Origin: Galerina marginata
Lineage: Eukaryota > Basidiomycota > Agaricomycetes > Agaricales > Galerinaceae
Reading direction: 5' to 3'
Length of the DNA: 64,000 nt
Assembly (NCBI GenBank): GCA_023014335.1
Contig: JAECYW010000018.1
Location: 1,550,001 to 1,614,000, forward strand
A program made the position numbers and the translations under genes. A model generated the notes under the pieces. That model was not told where the DNA came from. It made no database searches and saw only the letters and a program-made list of their open reading frames with translations. How positions within the stretch are numbered: position 1 is the first letter of the stretch; every line of letters begins with the position of its first letter. Positions 12,011 to 24,599 of this stretch are shown one piece after another.

Positions 12011-12748
12011 CTCGATTCCCATCTTCTTCAACGCGTCCAGATTTCCTCCACCTGCCAAGTGTCCATTCCGGCCTTTCTTTTTGTATCCGCTCCCACATCG
12101 AGAAAGGTATGTACTTTGTGTTCACTGGAACCAGCTTTTTCGCTCAGTCATTTACAGCCAGGTTTAATCTATTTGAAATCCTGATCTCTGTGAGTTATAC
12201 TGTCCGCATTGCTCGCGTATAACCCAATTGTTCGCCCCTCCACCACGTTGTCTTCCCTCAAGCGCCGTAATTTTCTTGTTCTACTACCATGTCAGATTGT
12301 TCGTGAATCGAGAGGATTAGCCTAACGATCGATCCTGAGGCAATTTCAGGAGTGAACCAGCTTCATAAGACGGACTTCGCTCTTCCTCTCCCAAAAAGGG
12401 TTCTAATACGTGCTACCTTCCTTTAGATTGTTTTAGGAATGTGTTTCAACATTTATTAATCACGTCAAAGACCTTTTTCCCGTCTTCCTTCTTCCATTGC
12501 AGAGCGACCTTTTCGGCACATCCGTCACGATGCGTGTGAGGATGCCTTTCACAACTAAAGCGGCTGTAAAACTGATCTCATCAGGTAGTTCAGCTCCGAC
12601 GATTTGGGTTCGATAATCACGTCAAGGAGACGTCGTACCGATTCAAGACCATTCTACTTATAAGTCACACCTTGGGACCCAAGGTTTTGACGTTCACCCC
12701 CGAGTTGACGACTGATTTTCGAGGCCCTCCCTGATTTACCGCCCAGCA

Positions 12749-14811
12749 ATGGCCCCTCTTCCCATACCCACTGCTGGTGTCCAATATCGAATTCAGAACA
12801 TTGATTCGACCACTAATCTGGAGAGGGACTCGCAGGGTAAAGTGGCCACGCTCCGTTGGCGCAATGGCACTAGAGATAAACAGGCGCAACTGGTAAAATT
12901 CCATTGATATTCCATTCGCTGGGGTTCCGAGTTTCATTAATAATTCGAACAGTGGACTTTTGACGAGGTTCGGCCTGGGATCTTCAACATTCGTAATGCG
13001 GCAGCCGACGAGTGATATGTTGGAAAGATCCATTTCAAGTCCCCCCGTCTGGATTCACCCTAACCGCCCGACCACCAACGTCTGGGACTACACAAGAGTG
13101 GAAATTATTGGATTCGGGCCTTACAACTTTTTAGTCCGTATCCTTTGTTTTGCGGAAAATCGACTAATTTCCTTTGTAGTCTTCTCAACGATACCAACAT
13201 TTTGCTTCACCTTGACAAGGGGAACGATGCCGAGGTACGTCCAAGCACAAGTTTTCCACTATTCGTGCACGGTGTTAACTCGCTTCATGCATAGCCAAAA
13301 CTCACTCAAGATCCTGTCATTCTGCCTACGACTACGGGAAGAGATGTCTGTATCTCGTTCAGAATGTTCCTCCGTTTTGCTCAAACATTGTCGAGTCCAG
13401 ATATACCGAACAAAGCCGGGGCGCGAGAATCGATGGAGTATCATGGAAGACTCACCAACAGAACTCCCGGATGGCACAGGAGAGTATGTCATTCAGACGT
13501 TGAAAGGAGTCGCAATCCAGTCCGCAGCGTTCTCGGACGGCCCAGCCATGCTGTCTTTCAAGATTTCGCATCTAGGTGAAGAACACAAGGTAATATGTCC
13601 TGCCTTATAATCGTGCAAGTCATTAGTACTAAAGAGCGACAGTGGGAAATTATGGATCTGGGAAACGGGAAAGCTACTATCAGGAGTACTCTCAAGGATC
13701 CAATTCATCGACGCGCAGCCAGTTGGATCGCCGCCAGTCTGAACACCTGTTCTTTCGGGAGCAACACCATCACTGGCTCCCAGATGGGTTATCAAGAAAC
13801 TCGGAAATACTTTGTTTTCGTGAGTTCATCCATTTTTAAATGCAACTACGAGTTGATATCTCCTGGTTCAATAGCATCATTTTTGACCCTCCAGCGAATG
13901 CTGATGCCACCGCCACCAACGCCCCTTGCCCTTACCGTCCTGAATGACACTGTAAGTCACTCACAAGATACACTACATTCAAGAAGAATTAAAGTTAATG
14001 ATCTTTTGTGCCAGATTGTGCTGAGGAAGTACATGGTAAGAGTCCAAATACGGTTGAACACGGGTTATCCACCCAGCACAAATTAATCCTTTCATTAGGA
14101 CGTGCAGAATCAGCAATGGTCTATTGTGCCAACGGAGCTGGCGTCATTCAAACCCCTGATTTCAACATCGCCAATCGACCCCCAGTTACAACTTACCAGT
14201 AGGAGAGTACTGCATTGCGCACTATCCCACCAGAAAACGGACCTCCTTTCTACGCCCTGGGTTGATCCTTCCGGCTACATGCACGCCAGTCTCACGGACC
14301 GAGGTTCTTATGTACGTATGCATTTTCGTTGAGCTTTTTCCCTTCTTCTGCATCAATAACAAATTTCCCCAGTTTAAATTCGAGTTTGCGGGGGGAAATG
14401 ACGGCACAGGGCTAGGAAATGTTTATGTCACTCATCCTTCCGGCCCCCCGGTCGGCTTTTTGTATACATCGTCGTGGGGGAATGATTTTGGTGTCTACAT
14501 GGGCGAGACGTACAGGAAAGATATTTGGTGTGTTCAATTAGCGTCAGATTCAGAGCGGTATAGGTATGTATTCACTCGATAGTTGTCCATCAAACCTGCT
14601 CACATTATTTAGTATCACAAATATTGCGCAGTCGAGGCGTCTGGTGTCCTTTTATCCTGATCCCAACCGCCGTGACCTAGCTGAAGTGAGATTTGGTTTG
14701 CTTCTCTTCGATCTTTGACCATACTGAACTGTCGGATAGATCAGACTGGAAAAACCGAGCTCGAACGGCCAGGATGAATATCTGATTTGGGAACTCATTC
14801 CCAAACCATAA
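12749..14811 (+). CDS. multi-repeat beta-trefoil (ricin-B-like) protein
   Basis: Thirteen exons: 12749-12892, 12953-12992, 13040-13133, 13180-13234, 13295-13345, 13401-13589, 13637-13819, 13895-13951, 14015-14035, 14099-14311, 14373-14563, 14613-14685 and 14740-14811. They total 1383 nt (460 aa) with consistent phase. The protein repeats a ricin-B-like signature of a Tyr/Phe-Ile strand followed ~40 residues later by a Gln-Trp-x-[Ile/Leu] strand: QYRIQNIDS, QAQLWTFDE, TQEWKLLDS, ENRWSIMED, EYVIQTL, RQWEIMDLGNG, NQQWSIVP, and finally EYLIWELIPKP. There is no signal peptide, as is common for cytoplasmic mushroom lectins and lectin-like proteins. The domain family is inferred from this repeat pattern, and carbohydrate binding is not shown. 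The choice of acceptor at 13636/13637 is the least certain joint. Confidence 0.72.
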
Positions 14812-16400
14812 TATCTAGAATGTGCTACATGAAAGAAAATTATATACCAGAAAGTCTCTGTATGAACGAGCGAGTAAGCGAACAATTATAATACTGATCA
14901 ATCACTATTCAGTGCAAGATATACCTCCCGAATATCCACAGAGTTCAAATATGCGAAACACTACGACGTTCGTAAATAAGCGCCTGTCTAATTTGGCGCC
15001 GGCACATGATTGGCTCGGAGATCGGCTCGGGAATCAATCTATCTCCACCAGGCTAACGCATGTATATCTCTGCCAGCGTACTTACTGAGCGTCAGTGGAT
15101 AGTCCGCTTGTATACCAATGAGTGAGTCGTGCGTGCCACTTGCGTTTTGCTGCCCGCTGGTGCTTGGCGGTGCGTGAACAGATGCACGCACTTGCATGGT
15201 GATGCGTGTCAAAGTCCCGAGCGCGCATGACAACTGCGTACATCACTTATTTGGTACAAAGAGTCGGTATTGTCTTTTTAGATCAGCCCTAAAACATTTT
15301 AGAGCATAGTAAAAAAACATGGTACTCAAAGGTTTTACCATACTATAATTAGCTAGCCTTCGAGGATTAAGATCTTTGAGATGCGTACTTCTGGTCCTTC
15401 TGGGGTGGTAGCATTGAGAAAATAATTTCTGGGGGTTTGGACAGGCTTGTAAAACCATTAGATTTTGTTTTTGTGCTGTTTTATCATTCCACGCAGTTTG
15501 TGCATTGTCATTTCAGGCCTCAGGCGTCGCGCTCACCTTCTGCGGAGTTTTGAATCGCCTTGAACGCGTTGACGTTGGTCCAAGCCTCAGTTCGGAAGAT
15601 ATCCTCTTACTGTGGATACACCAAATGATTTGAGTACAGTGATATAGTATTGTTTAAGCTTAAGAGATGTGAATGGTTCATGACATTTCGGGGAATAACT
15701 ACTGTCAGGATGGTGTACAGTGCCACGCAGATTAAGCAAGATGCTTTTGAATGCTCGGTGGGTTCGTCTAGATTTAATTTCGAGCCAGCAGCCTTCTTGA
15801 CTCGATAAAAGTGGTAAGAGTACCTAATACTATAGCCTTACTTCTGTCACTGGATCAGAAGGACGCGTCTGGTGGTGAGCGAGAGTCGAGATTCAGTAGG
15901 TACGAGTAGTACTTGGGTGGCGAAGTTATCGGTATGTTGGTTCAGAAGGAGAGAGGAGAGAAAAAAATGCAAGAAATCGACTTGGAGGAATGAAGGTCGT
16001 GGCAATCCAATAGAATTTTCGGTGCGTGAATTTTAAGCAGTGGATGTTAGTGGAAGTGGGAGAGGCGAGTCGGAGTAGGGAATAGAAAGAGAACGAGAAC
16101 CGCGGGTAAGCGGTATGTATGATGCCGTGCGAAAACGATTCAATCGTCTTTCTTCCCTTTCCCCCATGGCTGAGTCTGTCGTCGAGCCCTTGGCCCTTCT
16201 AATTCTGACACTCTCGTTGGCTTTTCGACATATGGTGCATAACAAACCTGGTGTCGATGCCGGCCTCGTTCCATCTTTGACTAAGTTGAAATAGCTTCAC
16301 GGTGAGGAACCCGAATCCTTCTTACGTTTACGTTGCTGCTCGTATCTAACCCACTTTCTGGTCTTAGGTTATGATCTCCGTTGTCGTGCTGGAGTAAGGT
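14812..16400. other. intergenic, no gene recognised
   Basis: Only short frames on both strands, without motifs or splice support. A stretch at about 15115-15235 is rich in GTGCGTG/CACGCAC words that partly pair with each other, but I could not define arms or ends. Confidence 0.35.
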
Positions 16401-18960
16401 TTTGTCGACAATCGCTGCGTTTTCCTGCCTCTACGGACACGGGTCACAAGTCAGCAACTTTGTGCTTTACCGAGGTAGGAGATATCGTATTCGCGATTTT
16501 TTCGCAGGCTGAAACCGTCGTTGGCAGATCATTGACAGCCTTGCCTTATCTGACTCCTGCTCCGTCATGCGCTCTTCGATGCTGCGCTGGCCTTTCTTTG
16601 GTTGTATGTGAAGCAGAAGACGAGGGAAAAGGGGATGCTGTTCTGGCCGTGCTATCGTGGATGCAGGAATCCGGATGCTCTGTTCCGCACCCTCTGAGGA
16701 TGCACGACCGCCACGTTCATCCGCCATCTTGCACCATTGATAGTCGATTCGCCTCCCCCATCGTGTCATCGCATCCATTGTCGAAGACCAAGCCAGCTCC
16801 CTGAACCAACACCACCTTGGTGCTTCCTTGCACATTGTCCTCTATCCACCCTCTTCCTTCACGACCTCGCCTATTCTAGCCACTCGCCGTTCCCCACCCG
16901 TATTACGATTCGCTGGCGTCGTCTGCCTTCCCGCGAAGTACGTATCGACTACCCAATACCTCAACAAGCGATACACGGGGCATGGTACTGCAACCCATAC
17001 GAGCTGACGCATGTGCCTCCCCCTATGGAGCTCGGGATAAACGAGCTTGGTGGTTGAGCAGGATGTATGCGGGTGAAATGTGGTGGAGAAGGAAGCACGA
17101 CCGGCCCTCGACGTCCACTTTTCGCAGCTTCCTGCCTGGTGTGACTGCAGTCGCACGAATCGTGGAATCTCAGGAGACGACAGTCGTCAGCCATGTTCAA
17201 CGCCTCCCGCTGGCTTTCCCACTTCATCGATCATCTTCTAAACCCGTTCCTCCCCGTCGATCGCGAGATGTGTCCACCTCAGCAGCAGCACCATGCGACA
17301 AGCAAGCACCATCAGCAACGGAACATCGAACAGCAAGTCGTCTTCGCGGCTTCCACCTCTGCTCCTACCCCCCGCTCGCTGGCCTTAGGCAGCTGCTGCC
17401 TGTCCTGCACCTGGCTCGTTCTCGCCCTCGCCCTCGCCCTCGGCTCTGCGAAATGTCGCTGGTGACGTGTCAGCTAGCCCATCCCACCCCAGCCGACGAA
17501 CGAACGACGTGGATGTGCGATTGCGTTTTGTTGGGTTTTGGATGGGCATCTTCTCACCCGGCGACTACGCTCGCGCCTCCACGAGCATATCACGGGCACA
17601 CTGGATCGGAGGGACGGGATGGCGTTTGGGGCGGGGGTGGTGCTGGTGCTGGTGACGGTGCTGGTGCTGGTGCTGTTGGCGTGGAGGCAGCGGGCTGCAT
17701 TGGAACGAGAATGGATGTCAGATAGATGCTGATGCTGATGCCGTGGCGGAGCGGGGCGGGGGAAGGACGAGGAGAGCAGCTTGGATATGCTTCTTGCTGA
17801 GAACTCGGGCGACGGAGAACCATAGACGAGCGCCGGGCTCGAGGACCGTCTGTCCGTTCATCACCCAAAACCATCACCCACTTCGCTCTTGGCGAACGTC
17901 TTCGACGTCTGCGATCACCCACACCCACCCAGCGAGCAGGCGATGGCGACGGGGACGGGGACGGGGATGTATTCTTGTTACCCCCCGCCCCGGCCTGTGT
18001 ATGGGGTTCTTTTGCCATTCCACGTTCTACGTTCCATGCTCAGCCTTCACTTGCTGGTACGACGCGGGTGGCGAATCGCGATGCCCGCCTGGACCTGGAC
18101 CGAACCCGACGACGGGGGTTGTACGCCATACGAACTCTGGACATTGGATCGCCGCGCTGGAGCCGGAGCTCGCGCTTCTCGGCGACGAGCACGACGATGA
18201 GAAGCGAGGGAGAAGGAGGAGGAGAAACGGGGAACCATCTCGGGCCTTTCTCTTTCTCTTTTGATTCAACTTGGAACGCCACTGTTGGGCTCGTCCCTGC
18301 GCTGTCGATTGGCTGGTTCATCACACAGGCACAGGTATCCTCCAACGTTGAAGGTGTCAACGCCTTCACGTCCCCTGTGGTTGAGGGTACCGTCCTGGTT
18401 CTCGACTCGCCCTCGCCCACGTCTGCCTTCAAATTTTCTAGGGATTCCGTTAACTGCCCCCCCCCCCCCATCTCCGTCATCACCGCCGCCAGCAAGACTC
18501 CGAAACCAACTTGGGCCCGAACACGAACACGAACACGAACCCAAAGCAAACGGTGGGCAGGATTTTCAACGCCCTCGAACCTTTGGAGTTTGGAAGCTGG
18601 TGCTGGTGCTGGTGGGGGATGGGGGGCTGGTGTGTGCGGGCGGGCGGGCGGGCTCAGGGATGGTGGCGGGGGTAGGAACAAGAGGATGGGTGTAGCGGGT
18701 GGGAGGGGGTGGGACGAGGTAGCAGGAGGGACCACGGGAAGGAGTGCGGGTGGATGAGGTTTTCCAGTGGCGTTGAAGTGGACGCGAACGCGGACACGAA
18801 CGATGAAGAGACGATGCAAACAAGGACGGTTGTTGAGTTTGAGACAGGCACACTTTCCTTTCCTTAATGCTTACCATTATACACCACAGCCGTTTGTTCG
18901 TGTTCGTTGCAGTCCACTTCCCGTATCTGTACGGTCTGCCTGTCCATGTCAATAGCTACT
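16400..18960. repeat. GC-rich block with many simple repeats
   Basis: The base composition changes abruptly here. Short tandem repeats are dense: GGTGCT/GCTGGT units at 17639-17682, GATGCT at 17726-17738, GGGGAC near 17950-17968, a C-run near 18461, CGAACA units at 18523-18541, GCTGGT at 18599-18617 and CGGG units near 18638-18654. Frames of 140-260 codons are open on both strands through this block, but their products are low-complexity Arg/Pro/Ala/Gly strings with no domain, so I do not call genes. Confidence 0.55.
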
Positions 18961-21041
18961 CAGGCCATCTCTGAATCAGCCGTGACTCCTCGCAGGTTGC
19001 GTGGATTTTGGCAGGATTTTTGTCTGCTAGCTCGAATCTCTGCCCTCAATCTCCGACTTTCAACTTTCGACTTAGCATCTGAACAGCCCATCTTACCATT
19101 AACCCATCTGGTTTTCCTCGATGCGTCAAGGCCACCGTCGAGTTGTGGACCCGCCCAGTCTGCTTGATGAGTGTCTAAGCTTACTAGGATATTCTTGGAC
19201 TATGGGGCGTATATATTACTCCCACTCAACGTCAACTGCGAAGAGTCGTTCTCGATGTCCTGCCGTCAACGGTGGATGAGCTGTGCTGGATTATGAGATG
19301 GTAAAAGGTTGGTCCTCGTCCCATGGCCGTTGGAGACCTGAAATCGCAATAAGGCTTAGCAAGATGATAACCGCCGCCATATGCTTCAGAAGTTCAGGTG
19401 CAACGGCAAGCATAAATAAGCTTCAGGTTAGTTATGAACGTCGTTCAGTTTTTACTGTAACCTATCGATCTGAACGACAGCGGTTCTACAGAGAGGAGAC
19501 TTCGGGAAGTGGTATCCGGTACTTCGAAGTATTTTAAATTGTTTGCAATTCAGAACGGCGACGGAATGTCGTTCAATTCCTAACAAAAAAAACTCGGTAA
19601 GATGTAATATAACTTTACGTTTCATCGTTGCCGTGTACTGACGATTCCTGCTTATGCTCATAGGTCGTGACTGCAAGGATAAATGTAACTCGTCAATTCG
19701 TAGCATAAATGTCGTAAGTAATAGACGGAGTTCGATTCTTTCGCAACTATTCGACGAGGAATTGGACACCCCTCCCACTGGATGAGCTTGGTCCAAGCAA
19801 CCACCCTGTTCGCTGATGTTCCTGTGTCGCAAGAGTCGGCAAGATGTTTACTGTCGTTTAATATTTTATTGAGAGGAACTGTTCTCTTCTTGGGAAGGGT
19901 TTCTTCCATTTCATCCAAATATCCGGAATCAACCGTTGGGAACTCGGGTATATGTGCACCGGGCTGTACTATCAAGTGCAAGGAGATTCAAAAATTTTTG
20001 TATTTGAAGCGGTTTGCCATGAGTTCATGCTTTTTGGCCTCAAAATTTGGTACATCCATAAACAAACATATCTTATACTGCTATCTCTAAAAATTTTCAG
20101 GAAAGGATGAACATAAAGAGCACCGGGACAGTTCCGCGTCTGAAGGTCCCAAAATCAAGGAGATGCAAATCGAAAGTAACGCAAAGTCACGGAGATTCCC
20201 ACCAAACCGAAAGGGGAGAATATTCGATTTGTCACGATTTTGTCACGCCTTTCTACCTTTCCATCCACATCTCTGGCAAAACTTACTCATATATCCTGAT
20301 TTTTGGTACGCACATTTTTAACTGCAATTAGGAAGTATTATCAAAATTTGGTGTCTAAACTCAAAGTCGTTGAAGGTTGAGAAACATTTTAGTCAGAATT
20401 TTCGTAAGCTCTCACCAAAGCGCAGTGTCCACAACAACACCATTTCAGTTCTTCCTCAATATTTTTACATATTTGTGGAGCTGAGATGTAAGGCATTCAG
20501 AATGTGCAAAAAAATTGGCCAAAATGTGTGTTGTGGAAGCTACAAAGTCGATTTTGAATCTCCCGGTCCATTTGAATCCCGTTGCACATGATAGTAGCCA
20601 CTTCTTCAAGACACCGTCGAATTTGGCACCGCTGTTGCAGACACTAAAGTGAGGGTGGACATGTGAGAGACCTCGTTCCGTTTTCGGCTCCTTGTCAACA
20701 CAGTCGTTCGAATTATCCTTGTGAAAGTCAAGAAGGCTGGGATTTCTGTATATTAAGCACGGGGGTACAATTTCCACTTTAAAATTGATCAGTAATGACA
20801 GAAAGTCGAGGACAGCCAACCACAAATATACGCCTATACTAGTGGGAGAGTGTTCGAGACCTAGAGTTTGTAGAAAAAAAATTACAAAGTCAAAAATAAA
20901 TCTGATACTAATAGACGTGATAGGCGTCTGTTTCAACTCGGCCTAGATTTGTCTTCAGTAAAGAGTAAAGCCCCTAAAAATACTCGAGGGTGGTCGGTAG
21001 GTGTCCGTATTCAACCTATCGACGCCAACGAGCTCTAGATA
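18960..21041. other. intergenic, AT-richer, no supported gene
   Basis: Composition returns to AT-rich downstream of the microsatellite block. A 163-codon minus frame at 20445-20936 and ~100-codon frames at 19452-19981 lack recognisable motifs or splice partners. I also looked here for pheromone-precursor frames ending in Cys-aliphatic-aliphatic-X and found none. Confidence 0.35.
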
Positions 21042-22416
21042 TTATTTAGTTACGGCAGGTTCTGGTAGTGCAAGAGGGATGGGATAAAAACACAAATTAT
21101 CAACGTCGGCATTTAGGGGTTGCCCGGATTGGTTGGCGGGGGTCATATTAACGTAGAGTACATCATCTTCATGTTCGTCCCCTTGACGGTTCTCGACAGC
21201 GGGCGTGGCGTGATTCTCCACATCAGGCATGGGGAGTGTGGTGGTGGTGGTTATGGTACGAGCAAAAACAAGTGCCCCATTATCAGCTTTGTGCTTGGGA
21301 CTATCCAATGAGTTAGAGGAAAGGCCCATAAACTTTACCACCGTCAGGTATGCTGCGCGGTAGTTCTCTCTGGCTTCCTCTGCAAAGCCGAAGAAAGCAA
21401 AAAAGTTAAACGCGCAGATGACGCCAACCCAGCGGTCAAGCTCGTATGTAGGATCGAAAGGCGGAGAGCTGAAATACCAAACGTTGGAAAAGTGTGAATG
21501 CACGTCGTCCCAACTGATCCAAGGGCGAAGGCCGCCGGCTATATTCGCATAGAGATAGTAGCTTGCCAATGGGACCGTCCAGAGGACCTCCAGACAACCA
21601 AAGCCCATCAATCTTAGGTAAAAGTTAGAACTAAGATTGCTGTGTTGCGCAAGGACGTTGTTGAATTCGATGCGCCGTCTATTAAAGGCTCTGATCGTAA
21701 GCACTGCATAGCACGCGGTAACAAGGCCAATGAGGATTGGTGGAATGTTATCAAGGATAATAGAAACCCAGGAGTTGTAACCGGCCACCGTACACCCGAT
21801 GTCTTCCAAAATGTTGTACCGATGGCCTTGTGAAATGTACCCTATCTTTTGAATTAGCAAATGTTTGCGTTTCTGAAGAAAGATGTACCATACCTAAAAT
21901 CATCGCCAGAAGTGGTAATCCCAGTCCAAGAGCAAGATCAATTATTACTCGACGGCGTCTCACTGAATTATCGGCAGTTGGCATGGTCCCTTGCGCGGTT
22001 GAAATGCTGTGAAGATGCCTGAATATGCATAGAGAGGAAGCCGGAATACCGACACTACTGCCGATGAATATTCTTGTACCTATCGGGGTCCGTTCAGTAA
22101 TATGATCCAGAGTCGAAGAATAAGTTAGCATTAATCATACCGATGTCGCACCACACTGGACTCCAGTTGACAATATTGCCATTCCAAACGACAGAATTAA
22201 TAAACTGGTAGATGCAGGAAATCCCTGACCAAGCCATGAAAAGACAGGTACCAGTATTCCGATCTGCGAGCGTAGAATCCGTTTCAATTAACGATAAGTA
22301 CCAAAAATTTCAGGCAGAAGCTTGACATTACGTTTTAAATGCCAAGTGAACGGGATAACACAAAAAATAAACCCAATGAAGGAGAAGACCGAGTAAGTCG
22401 TGTTTGAAGAGCTCAT
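21042..22416 (-). CDS. Ste3-type pheromone receptor (GPCR)
   Basis: Four exons, 22416-22332, 22263-22141, 22079-21894 and 21841-21042, total 1194 nt (397 aa) with no break. The start MSSSNTTYSVFSFIGF leads straight into TM1, as in basidiomycete Ste3/STE3-like receptors. Further landmarks are WHLKHRNTGTCLFM before TM2, NWSPVWCDIGTR before TM3, SVGIPASSLCIFRHLH, RRRRVIIDLALGLGLPLL in TM4, GHRYNILEDIGC in the second extracellular loop, LTIRAFNRRRIEFN in the third cytoplasmic loop, and a TM7 (VGVICAFNFFAFFGFAEEAR) followed by a ~90-residue hydrophilic tail. Such receptors bind farnesylated peptide pheromones at the plasma membrane and signal through a G protein to a MAPK cascade. Some lie in the B mating-type locus and many are non-mating paralogues; the sequence alone does not decide which this is. 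Confidence 0.93.
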
Positions 22417-24265
22417 TGTAAATCCCGAAATTGGCGTTGCCTGGTGGAGAGCGCAGTCTGGGTAGTTACATATTCCAACACAAAACTCTCTATATATACC
22501 ACTGATCACAACCGTGCAGTGAAGAATACATCCCGAAGATCTTGCCAAAAGTATCTTGAGTGCGAATGATTAGCATATTTAAAGCACACAAGCGCCCGTT
22601 ACAAATTCCAGATAACTGGCCTTCCCGCGGGCTTTCCGGAATGAAATGATCGAGCCAGGATTGAATGAACCGTCAAGTATGTTCTTGCAGGGTTGATCGT
22701 TTATTCGAGAGACTAAGGCCCATGCTTATGTTGAGGCTTGGTCGACTGCCAAATTAGTTGATGCGCTCGAGGTACTGTTGAAAGCAGTCTTTAATTGTAC
22801 ATTCGTCCGACTTCGAAATCAGGGAATTATGATGGAATAAACAGCAGAGGAAAGAACCTATATTCGTCTCGTCAACCTTTGCTGTTTGTAGTTAAATAAT
22901 CTACGAAAAATCGAAATTAGCATTTTAGGAATTATAAGCGTTCACATGATTACATAGCTCCTTAAAAAAACCCAAAATGGCACTTAGGTTATGGCCAATG
23001 TTTACTTGAATTCAATTTTCCGACATACCCGTATACGGCATCAAGTACACAGAACCCTGAAATACGACCATATACGTTTACGAGTATACACCCACTGTGG
23101 ATACATTCGAGTGGGGCTGCTAGCAGTTCACAACAAATAGACGCCGACAAATTAGGTCAAGAGTCAAATCAGACTGACAGACAGATGGGCATGATTGTGA
23201 TATCTTATTAGTACCCTTCCTGGCGACGGGCAAGCTGACACCCCAATAGATAAGCGTTCCTGATGTAGCGGAACTCTGGCAAAGGATACCAACATTGAAG
23301 TTGAGAATGATGGCGTCTAAGAAATATTATACTTAGTTCGATTAAATAATAGAAAAATTGAGTCTCAAGTGATGATACCAACGCCGGGTTCGCAGTATTG
23401 AAGGACATTCAAAGGAACGAATAAGACTTAGCTTAGAACGAGGCCTAGGGGTATCCGGTGGAACGAGGGACCGGAACAGTGGAGCAATGAGGAGGAGCTT
23501 ACAACGAGCGCTTTCTGTGGATCATATCACCTGATGTAACTGGCTGCAGTCGCTATTTATAACTCTCGGGACGCGCGCCCACATCTAAAAAAATTAATTT
23601 ACACACTCATCAACACAAACTCGTTTGTTACATTGGATTAGACGCCTAAATACAGATACGGTAGTTTCTTCAATATTCTTCCACCAGGGGGCGTCAGAAC
23701 CTGCCGTTCTTTGGCCTGACGCGATATCTTTGTTGAATGAAACACTTGATCTTAATAATTTCATCATTAGTGGGTGTGTAGTTGATTCGATGGCACCGCC
23801 CACAGGCGAAGAAGGGTCTAAACGGTTGTGTGTTATCCTGATACATTTACCGAGAAATCACCATGCAATGAAAATTTATCCACAGTGAGATGGAGGGCCG
23901 AATAAACTCGATATTTTCCACAATTGCTAAAGATGATCAAATGAAAGAACACTGGGAGTGTCCTTAAAAGGTGAATTCTCTGACGGAGTGGATAATGGAT
24001 TCTTTTGCCTTTGGCAGCGGAACTTCAAGTTTGATCTTTTTCCTATTTCTGCCTTGGGAAGTAACTACGCAGCAGATCCTGCAAGGCTCCAAGGCACTAC
24101 CTCCAAATGCCGTTTGCTCAAATCTGACTAAACTGAATGGTTTGGAAGGACGAAGATCGGCAATGGCAGGTGGCAGGTCGGTACCGGAGCTTTCAAAATC
24201 AGTACGCAATGATTATCAATTATGCAAGAGGACGATAAAAATAGTCAATAGCCCTGAGGGACGAC
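22417..24265. other. upstream region of the receptor, no gene supported
   Basis: I read both strands for short frames ending in a CaaX box, as expected for a pheromone gene beside a receptor. The only near hit is Cys-Val-Leu-Ser plus stop at about 23825-23839 (+), but its frame has a TAG 17 codons upstream and no ATG between. Nothing else here carries recognisable protein motifs. Confidence 0.45.
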
Positions 24266-24272
24266 TATATAA
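24266..24272 (+). promoter_or_regulatory. TATA box of the small secreted protein gene
   Basis: TATATAA lies 68 bp before the ATG at 24340, a normal spacing for a fungal TATA promoter. Confidence 0.45.
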
Positions 24273-24339
24273 CGCAAGCCCATAATCGAACTCCATAACA
24301 CGAAATCCGCATATTTCATTCGTTCAAAGCTAGCCCATC

Positions 24340-24597
24340 ATGAAGGTGATTCAAGTCCTCTTTTCCATTGTCACGCTTCTACTCGTCCTCGCCCTTCCTG
24401 CACTTGCCGGCTGTGGTCAAGCAGAGAAAGATCAATGCTTCAAGCTCAGGGGAACAGTCCCGGCAGAAAGTGCAGCGCCGCTTACAGATGCGACGACCGA
24501 GCTCATTAACATTCCGGGAAATGCGGTAACCCCAGACGTATGTTGTTCTTCCTCTCAACCATTGCAAATTCTCATCACCAATTCCCCTCAGGACTAA
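24340..24597 (+). CDS. small secreted protein
   Basis: The ATG at 24340 starts a strong signal peptide: a Lys after Met, a hydrophobic core LLLVLALPALA, then cleavage before GCGQ. If unspliced the protein is 85 aa with cysteines at GCG, DQC and VCC. A strong donor (GTATGT, after VTPD at ~24538) and acceptor (CCCCTCAG, ending at ~24591) would instead end the protein two codons later at ~66 aa. Small secreted proteins of this kind are common in mushroom genomes and usually lack known function. A TATA box precedes it. Confidence 0.55.
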   Translation: MKVIQVLFSIVTLLLVLALPALAGCGQAEKDQCFKLRGTVPAESAAPLTDATTELINIPGNAVTPDVCCSSSQPLQILITNSPQD

Positions 24598-24599
24598 TC

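Larger units (their letters stand above)
9642..12740. other. intergenic, repeat-bearing, no supported gene
   Basis: A 3.1-kb stretch between the transporter and the beta-trefoil gene. It holds the small hairpin element at 10288-10412 and, near 11869-12010, a block sharing clear similarity with 43776-43925. Several overlapping frames of 70-150 codons around 9880-10360 and 10627-11450 are open on both strands at once, which suggests GC-rich non-coding DNA rather than genes. Confidence 0.4.

Noticed and set aside
12665..13033. 122-codon minus frame antisense to the beta-trefoil gene
   Set aside because: It lies opposite the first two exons of a well-supported plus-strand gene.
16982..18819. Open frames of 140-260 codons on both strands in the GC-rich block
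   Set aside because: Products are low-complexity Pro/Arg/Ala/Gly strings, overlap each other on opposite strands, and have no domain or splice support.
20445..20936. 163-codon minus frame
   Set aside because: AT-rich, hydrophobic in one patch but without family motif, promoter or splice partner; I could not support a gene.
23594..23803. Minus frame ending Cys-Val-Asn, considered as a pheromone precursor
   Set aside because: Only two residues follow the last Cys, so there is no CaaX box.
23780..23839. Frame ending Cys-Val-Leu-Ser plus stop, considered as a pheromone CaaX end
   Set aside because: An in-frame TAG lies 17 codons upstream and no ATG follows it.
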